Shown in pieces: positions 33,868 through 38,925 of a stretch of 38,925 nt of DNA. A program made the translations under genes and the position numbers. Source of the DNA: Pseudomonadota bacterium (GTDB taxonomy: Bacteria > Pseudomonadota > Alphaproteobacteria > Caulobacterales > Caulobacteraceae); contig CAUJHO010000040.1 of the NCBI GenBank assembly GCA_963205025.1, positions 1-38,925 on the forward strand. Reading direction: 5' to 3'. Under the pieces are notes generated by a model, which had not been told where the DNA came from, ran no database searches, and saw only the letters and a list, made by a program, of their open reading frames with translations. Each line of letters opens with the position of its first letter. Position 1 is the stretch's first letter.

Positions 33868-33885
33868 CGTATCACAATGTATACG
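33868..33885. promoter_or_regulatory. Inverted repeat upstream of the antitoxin (putative operator)
   Basis: CGTAT (33868-33872) and ATACG (33881-33885) form an inverted repeat with 8 bases between, containing the palindrome GTATAC. It is nine bases from the antitoxin start, where an RHH autorepressor would bind. The minus strand also reads TATACA here, a possible -10. Confidence 0.5.
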
Positions 33886-33911
33886 TCCTTCATATTGACC
33901 TTCGAAGCATC

Positions 33912-33929
33912 GGCGCGCAAGAGCGCGCC
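33912..33929 (+). promoter_or_regulatory. GC-only hairpin abutting the SDR start codon
   Basis: GGCGCGC-AAGA-GCGCGCC is a perfect 7-bp, all-GC stem whose 3' arm ends one base before ATG 33930, where a ribosome-binding site would be expected. No other ribosome-binding site is visible. Confidence 0.5.
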
Positions 33930-34670
33930 ATGTCTGACGATCTCCCCCTCAAGGACCGCATCGCGGTCGTCACCGGCGCGTCACGCGGCATCGGCTATGC
34001 GACGGCGCTCGATCTGGCGCGCGCCGGGGCCCACGTCGTCGCCTGCGCCCGCACCCAAGGCGGCCTGGAAGAGCTGGACGACGAAATTCTCGCCGCCACC
34101 GGCCAGCGCGCCACCCTGGTGCCCTTCGATCTGGTCGATGGAGGTGCCATTGACCGCCTGGGCGGTGCCATATTCGAGCGGTTTGGCCGCATCGACGCCT
34201 GGGTCCACACCGCCGCCATGCTCGGCACCAGCGGCCTGACCCCCGTCAGCCACGCCGAGCCGCGTGAGTTCGCCAAGATCGAGAAGATCAACTTCACGAG
34301 CGTCTATCGTCTGATCCGTTCGTTCGAGCCCTTGCTGCGAGCCTCGGACGCCGGGCGCGTCGTCTATGTCACCAGTTCGGTCGCGCATGCGCCCAAGGCC
34401 TTCTGGGGGGCCTATGCCGCGACCAAGGCCGGGGCCGAGGTGATGATGAAATGCTGGGCCGATGAGATCGAGAACACACCGATCCGTCTGGCTGTCGTCG
34501 ATCCCGGCCGGATGCGGACGCGCCTGCGCGCCCAGGCCTATCCCGGCGAGGATCCGATACAGCACCCCGAGCCGGCCGAAATCGGTCCGCTGATGGTCGA
34601 TCTGTGCCGCCCGGATCGGGTGCCGCCGCTGGAGGCCAGCTTCGCGGACTGGAAGTCCGGTGCCGACTAG
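33930..34670 (+). CDS. Short-chain dehydrogenase/reductase
   Basis: This 246-residue SDR has TGASRGIG (15-22) for NAD(P) binding, and the catalytic Ser (VTSS, 149-150), Tyr162 and Lys166 (YAATK). The NNAG motif is replaced by HTAA, as seen in some subfamilies. The substrate is unknown. ATG 33930 has no Shine-Dalgarno sequence and is preceded by the GC hairpin at 33912-33929. Its TAG stop sits inside CTAG shared with the opposing hrpB stop (34667-34670). Confidence 0.9.
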   Translation: MSDDLPLKDRIAVVTGASRGIGYATALDLARAGAHVVACARTQGGLEELDDEILAATGQRATLVPFDLVDGGAIDRLGGAIFERFGRIDAWVHTAAMLGTSGLTPVSHAEPREFAKIEKINFTSVYRLIRSFEPLLRASDAGRVVYVTSSVAHAPKAFWGAYAATKAGAEVMMKCWADEIENTPIRLAVVDPGRMRTRLRAQAYPGEDPIQHPEPAEIGPLMVDLCRPDRVPPLEASFADWKSGAD

Positions 34671-37114
34671 GATCCGCGCGGCTTGGCTCGCGTCGTCGGG
34701 ACCGCCGAGGCCGGGTCTTCAGGCCAGACATGCTTGGGATAGCGGCCGCGCATATCGCTGCGAACGCCGCTCCATGATCCCTTCCAGAACCCCGGCAGAT
34801 CGCGGGTGAGCTGGATCGGACGCTGGGCCGGACTCAGCAGTTCGAACAAAAGCGGCGTCCGGGTCGGCCCCACGGCGGGATGGGTCGCCAGACCGAACAG
34901 CTCCTGCACCCGAACCGAAACCGTCGGCCCGGCTTCGGCACCATAGTCAATCCTCAGTCTTGATCCGGTCGGGGCCTCGAACCGTTCCGGGGCCTCGGCG
35001 TCCAGCCGCCGCATCATGTCCCACGGGATCAGGGTGCGGATCGCCGCCGCGATCTCGCCATCCGTCAGGTCACTCAACCGGCGACGCTCCCGCAAGAGCG
35101 GAGCCAGCCAAGCGTCCAGACTTGCGATCAAGGCCGCATCAGACAGGTCCGGCCAGGTGCCATCGGTGGTTCGAACGAAGCCGACGCGAGCGCGCAGGGC
35201 CTCGGCCCCCTCCCCCATCGGCAACAGGCCCAGCCCCTTGCCTCTGACCTCGGCCAGCAAGGCTGCCGCGATCATCTGGGGATCGGGCCGGTCGATCCGC
35301 TGCTCATTCACGACGATCGCGCCCAGCCGGGTCAGCCTGCGCGCGGTGGCCCCACCGGGGGCGTCCAGATCGAGCCGATCCTCGACCGACAGACGATCCG
35401 CAAACCGGGCCATGATGTCGTCTTCGTCCAGGGCCGCGGCCAGCAGGATACGGTCGCGGTCGGCCCCGCCGCCGAGTTCTCCCACCGCCAACCATGTCTG
35501 ACGCGCCAGGGCGTCCGTCGGCTCCAGAAATACTCCACGCCCGGAGGCCAGTCGGAAATCCCCGGGCTTGCCGCGCGCCTTTGCGATCCGGTCCGGAAAG
35601 GCTTCGGCCAGCAGATGGCCAGCGTCCCCCTCGTCGGCAGACCGTTTGCCTGTCGTCCCGGCAAGTCGCGCCCAGCGCCCCGCCAGGGCCCTGGCCTCAC
35701 GGGCGCGGGGAGAGTCGTCGCGTCGCAAGCGTTCCAGCCGATGTACGAGGTCCACATCCGAACCACCCAGCCCCCGCTCGGTCAGCAGGACAGCCACCTG
35801 ACCGGCCAATTCCGCCTCGCCGCGCTCGCCAGCCCGGATCAGCATGTGGGCCAGGGCCGCCGGCAACGGCAGGGTGCTGACCGCCTGACCGTGAGCGGTC
35901 AAACGCCCGTCCGGCTCCAGCGCCCCGATCCCCTGAAGTTGGGCGACCGCCTGGTCCCAGGCCCCCTTGGGTGGCGGGTCCAGGAAGAGCAGCCCATCTG
36001 GCGAGCGCGCGCCCCACCGTGCCAGATCCAGGACCAGACCGCTCAGGTCGGCCTCGAGGATTTCAGGTCGGTCGAAGGCGACCAGGCCCCGCGTCGCCTC
36101 CTCGTCCCATAGCCGATAGCAGACCCCGGGCTCGGTGCGGCCTGCGCGCCCGCGCCGCTGGTCCGCCGAGGCCCGCGACACCCGCTCGGTTTTCAGCCGC
36201 GTCAGACCCGACCCCGGATCGAACCGGGGCACGCGCGCCAGGCCACTGTCGATGACCACCCGCACGCCCTCGATGGTCAAGCTGGTCTGGGCGATGGAGG
36301 TTGCCAGCACCACCTTGCGGCGGCCCACCGGAGCCGGACTGATCGCCAGATCCTGGGCCTTGAAGTCGAGTGCGCCATACAGGGGCGCAACGATGACCGC
36401 CGGGTCCCTGATCCGCTCGGCCAGCAAGGCCTCGACCCGCCGGATCTCGCCCTGTCCGGGCAGGAAGACCAGAATCGATCCCGTCTCGCCGGAGAGGGCC
36501 GCCAGCACGGCCCGAACGATGCCGTCTTCGAGTCGATCGGGTCGGCCCAGGTAGCGAGTCTCGATGGGATAGGTCCGCCCGAGGCTCTCGATCACCGGCG
36601 CGTCGAGCCGCCCCGAGACGACCGCTCCATCCAGGGTCGCCGACATGACCACCAGCCGGAGGTCGGGTCGCAACAGGTTCTGCGCTTCAACGCTCAGCGC
36701 CAGGCCCAGATCGGCGTCCAGGCTGCGCTCGTGGAACTCGTCGAACAGGACTGCGCCGATGCCTTCCAACCCCGGGTCGTCCAGAACCATCCGCGTGAAT
36801 ACGCCTTCGGTGACGACCTCGATGCGGGTGCGAGCGCTGACGCGGCTCTCCATCCGCACGCGATAGCCGACCGTCTCGCCAACCGGCTCCCCCAGCATCG
36901 CCGCCATGCGACGCGCGGCCGCCCGCGCCGCCAGCCGGCGCGGCTCCAGCACGACAATCTTGCCGTCACCCAGCCAGGCCTCACCTTTCAGCGCCAACGG
37001 GACCACGGTGGTCTTGCCCGCGCCCGGCGGCGCGACGAGGACCGCACGGCTTGCCTCGGCCAGGGCCGACATCAGGGCTGGAAGCGCCTCGTCGATCGGC
37101 AGGCCGGAGGTCAT
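34667..37114 (-). CDS. hrpB: ATP-dependent DEAH-box helicase HrpB
   Basis: This 815-residue helicase has Walker A GAGKTT (31-36), the DEAH-type motif as DEFH (125-128), SATL, and a long C-terminal region with RRGRAGRTEPGVCYRLW. The HrpB family is defined by the DEFH box and a specific C-terminal domain (here DFRLASGRGVFLEPTDALAR and later TGSRLRIDYGAEAGPTVSVR). Its cellular role is not established. It converges on the SDR gene and overlaps it by four bases (CTAG). The intergenic region upstream leads to the permease on the plus strand. Confidence 0.93.
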   Translation of the reverse strand: MTSGLPIDEALPALMSALAEASRAVLVAPPGAGKTTVVPLALKGEAWLGDGKIVVLEPRRLAARAAARRMAAMLGEPVGETVGYRVRMESRVSARTRIEVVTEGVFTRMVLDDPGLEGIGAVLFDEFHERSLDADLGLALSVEAQNLLRPDLRLVVMSATLDGAVVSGRLDAPVIESLGRTYPIETRYLGRPDRLEDGIVRAVLAALSGETGSILVFLPGQGEIRRVEALLAERIRDPAVIVAPLYGALDFKAQDLAISPAPVGRRKVVLATSIAQTSLTIEGVRVVIDSGLARVPRFDPGSGLTRLKTERVSRASADQRRGRAGRTEPGVCYRLWDEEATRGLVAFDRPEILEADLSGLVLDLARWGARSPDGLLFLDPPPKGAWDQAVAQLQGIGALEPDGRLTAHGQAVSTLPLPAALAHMLIRAGERGEAELAGQVAVLLTERGLGGSDVDLVHRLERLRRDDSPRAREARALAGRWARLAGTTGKRSADEGDAGHLLAEAFPDRIAKARGKPGDFRLASGRGVFLEPTDALARQTWLAVGELGGGADRDRILLAAALDEDDIMARFADRLSVEDRLDLDAPGGATARRLTRLGAIVVNEQRIDRPDPQMIAAALLAEVRGKGLGLLPMGEGAEALRARVGFVRTTDGTWPDLSDAALIASLDAWLAPLLRERRRLSDLTDGEIAAAIRTLIPWDMMRRLDAEAPERFEAPTGSRLRIDYGAEAGPTVSVRVQELFGLATHPAVGPTRTPLLFELLSPAQRPIQLTRDLPGFWKGSWSGVRSDMRGRYPKHVWPEDPASAVPTTRAKPRGS

Positions 37115-37268
37115 GGCCCCGATCTAGCCCACCCGGGTCGGCGCGCGAAGCCTTGTTGCGGCAATCCTTCCCTTCGGAAAAGGGTTTGCGTAGCGCCCAT
37201 CGCCTCACTAACGTCCCCGGCATTGTAAATGGCGCGCTCAATGAGGCGGGCTAACGGAGGGGGACTTC

Positions 37269-38925
37269 ATGTCCGAAACGACGACAGGCCGGCCACCCGG
37301 ACCTCGGCTATTCATCAAGAAATCGATCGCCCAGATCCAGCGGGAGGCGGCGCGCAGCGAACTGAAACGGTCGCTCGGCCCGATCAACCTGATGAGCCTC
37401 GGCATCGGAGCCATCATCGGTGCGGGTATCTTCGTTCTGACCGGCCAGGTGGCCTCGGCCAACGCCGGCCCCGCCATCATGCTATCCTTCGTCATCGCCG
37501 GCATCGCCTGTGCGCTGGCGGGCCTGTGCTACGCCGAACTGGCCTCGACCATGCCGGTGTCGGGCTCGGCCTACACCTATGCCTACGGCACATTGGGCGA
37601 GATCTTCGCCTGGATCATGGGCTGGCTGCTGGTCCTCGAATACGGTGTCGCGGCCTCCACCGTGGCGGTCGGCTGGTCCGGCTATGTGGTGTCGATCCTG
37701 CACGACTTCGGGATCAGTCAGGCCATATTCCCAATGATACAGTACGCTGGCGGTGAAGGGCCCCAATGGGCCACGCCGCTGGTCCAGATGGTTCAGTCCG
37801 AAGGCACCGCTGCGGCCTTCCCGATGACCGGGACCTTCAATCTGGTGGCGGCCATCGGCATCGCGTCGGTCTGTTCGCTGCTGGTGCTGGGCGTGTCGGA
37901 AAGCGCCAACATCAACAACATGATCGTGGTCATCAAGATCATCGTCCTGCTGACCTTCATCGCCGTCGGCGTCTCCTATGTGAACCCGGACAACTGGGTG
38001 CCCTTCATTCCCGAAGCGACCGGTCAGCCCGGCCAGTTCGGGGTCGGCGGCATCTTCCGCGGGGCGGCCATCATCTTCTTCGCCTACGTCGGCTTTGAAG
38101 CCGTTTCGACGGCCGCGGCCGAGGCCAAGAACCCGGCCAAGGATGTGCCCATCGGCATCCTCGGGGCGCTGTTCATCTGTACCCTGATCTACATGGCGGT
38201 GGCTGCCGTCATGACCGGCGTGGTGCCCTATCTGGAACTGGCGTCGCCGGCACCCATCGCGGTCGCTATCGACCGCATGGGTCTGGAATGGGCCGACACT
38301 CCGTTCGTGACCCCCGACGGTTCGCCGCTGAACGCGATCAGCTTCCTGATCAAGATCGGCGCGATCACCGGCCTGTCTTCGGTCATGCTGGTGCTTTGCT
38401 ACGGCCAGACCCGCATCTTCTACACCATGGCGCGCGACGGCTTGCTGCCCAAGGCTTTCGCCCGGGTCCACCCGAAGTTCCGCACGCCGTGGATCGGCAC
38501 CATCCTGTTGGGCATCGTCATCTCGATCGCGGCGGCCTTCCTGCCGATCTCGATCCTGGGTGATCTGGTGTCGCTGGGCACGGCAACGGCCTTCTCGATC
38601 GTCTGCCTCAGCGTCATCTATCTGCGGATCAAGCACCCGGAACTGCCGCGGCCGTTCCGCGTGCCGGGCGGTGTCTGGACGGCGGCGGCGGGCATTGCGG
38701 CCTGTCTGTTCCTGGCCAGCCAGAACCTGATCCCGATGTTCCAGCATGCGGCCGACGACAACCCGCTGCCGCTGATGCTGCTGGGCGGCTATGCGGCGGT
38801 CGGAGCCGTGATCTACATGATCTACGGCTTCTGGAACTCCAAGCTGGCGCGCGGCATCGACACCACCGAGGACACCACCCTGGCGTCCCCGGCCGAGGGG
38901 ATGGGCACCGGCGTGGACAACGTCA
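37269..38925 (+). CDS. APC-family amino acid permease, 3' end missing
   Basis: ATG 37269 lies eight bases after GGAGG. The open frame runs to the end of the window (552 full codons), so the C-terminus is missing. Near the start it has the APC first-helix motif LGIGAIIGAGIFVLTG, then at least ten further hydrophobic stretches, including GGIFRGAAIIFFAYVGFEAV and the loop AEAKNPAKDVPIGI, which is typical of the cationic amino acid transporter (CAT/YhdG) branch. It probably takes up amino acids by proton or sodium symport or exchange. The tail (GIDTTEDTTLASPAEGMG) suggests the stop is close. Confidence 0.92.
   Translation, partial: MSETTTGRPPGPRLFIKKSIAQIQREAARSELKRSLGPINLMSLGIGAIIGAGIFVLTGQVASANAGPAIMLSFVIAGIACALAGLCYAELASTMPVSGSAYTYAYGTLGEIFAWIMGWLLVLEYGVAASTVAVGWSGYVVSILHDFGISQAIFPMIQYAGGEGPQWATPLVQMVQSEGTAAAFPMTGTFNLVAAIGIASVCSLLVLGVSESANINNMIVVIKIIVLLTFIAVGVSYVNPDNWVPFIPEATGQPGQFGVGGIFRGAAIIFFAYVGFEAVSTAAAEAKNPAKDVPIGILGALFICTLIYMAVAAVMTGVVPYLELASPAPIAVAIDRMGLEWADTPFVTPDGSPLNAISFLIKIGAITGLSSVMLVLCYGQTRIFYTMARDGLLPKAFARVHPKFRTPWIGTILLGIVISIAAAFLPISILGDLVSLGTATAFSIVCLSVIYLRIKHPELPRPFRVPGGVWTAAAGIAACLFLASQNLIPMFQHAADDNPLPLMLLGGYAAVGAVIYMIYGFWNSKLARGIDTTEDTTLASPAEGMGTGVDNV

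Noticed and set aside
37482..38747. Long antisense open frame (421 codons) under the permease
   Set aside because: It lies entirely within the permease and has the His/Asp/Arg/Gln-rich composition of a high-GC antisense shadow; the permease frame shows clear family motifs.
1..38925. CRISPR array, insertion sequence or prophage
   Set aside because: I found no regularly spaced direct repeats, transposase, integrase or phage structural gene; the GH24 domain belongs to SpmX.

Overview
The window is high-GC, densely coded chromosome from an alphaproteobacterium. I place it in Caulobacterales, most likely a Brevundimonas-like genus. The reasons are a recognisable SpmX polarity protein (20995-22485), a petABC bc1 operon, a lone FliN-family flagellar gene, and a typical alphaproteobacterial housekeeping set. 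No phage, insertion sequence, CRISPR array or large island is visible. The only clear accessory item is a small RelE/ParE-type toxin-antitoxin pair (33299-33858).

Layout. 1-3.8 kb: the start of a CNNM/CorC-type transporter, a DUF3857/transglutaminase protein, and a divergent exported flavin amine oxidase closed by a terminator. 3.8-6.5 kb: petC, petB and petA on the minus strand, encoding the cytochrome bc1 complex. 6.7-8.9 kb: an exported membrane dipeptidase divergent from hemF, followed by a double-hairpin intergenic repeat. 9.0-13.0 kb: a minus-strand chain (GNAT, DUF1285, NUDIX, cca, DUF3052, glutamine amidotransferase) in which every junction from DUF1285 onward is a 4-nt stop/start overlap. 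13.05-13.41 kb is the only long gene-free stretch. 13.4-15.3 kb: enoyl-CoA hydratase and an MBL-fold hydrolase. 15.4-16.8 kb: an exported protein made of five four-cysteine modules, with a strong terminator.

17-24 kb, minus strand: a dihydroorotase-like amidohydrolase, a GT9 glycosyltransferase, a GNAT, isovaleryl-CoA dehydrogenase, spmX, mgtE and tRNA-Leu(GAG). 24.2-27.6 kb: a FliN-family gene divergent from lipB, a DUF805 protein, a DUF4287/DUF5655 protein divergent from a HIT protein, and a lipoprotein. 27.7-34.7 kb, mostly plus strand: LOG phosphoribohydrolase, alr, a small secreted protein, radA, cvpA, purF, the toxin-antitoxin pair on the opposite strand, and an SDR. 34.7-38.9 kb: hrpB, then an APC-family amino acid permease running off the end.

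Most interesting observations: (i) SpmX with the co-opted lysozyme signature (Leu at the catalytic Asp position) and a GG-N10-GC sigma-54-type element about 60 nt upstream of its start; (ii) the exported protein with exactly 20 cysteines in five tandem modules, which I cannot assign to a known family; (iii) the five-gene chain with 4-nt overlaps at all four junctions; (iv) the 78-bp double-hairpin repeat; (v) two convergent gene pairs that share a CTAG as both stop codons; (vi) a dihydroorotase-like enzyme with Gln in place of the first metal-binding His. Nothing here is an obviously new multi-gene system. The five-module cysteine protein is the best candidate for undescribed biology.
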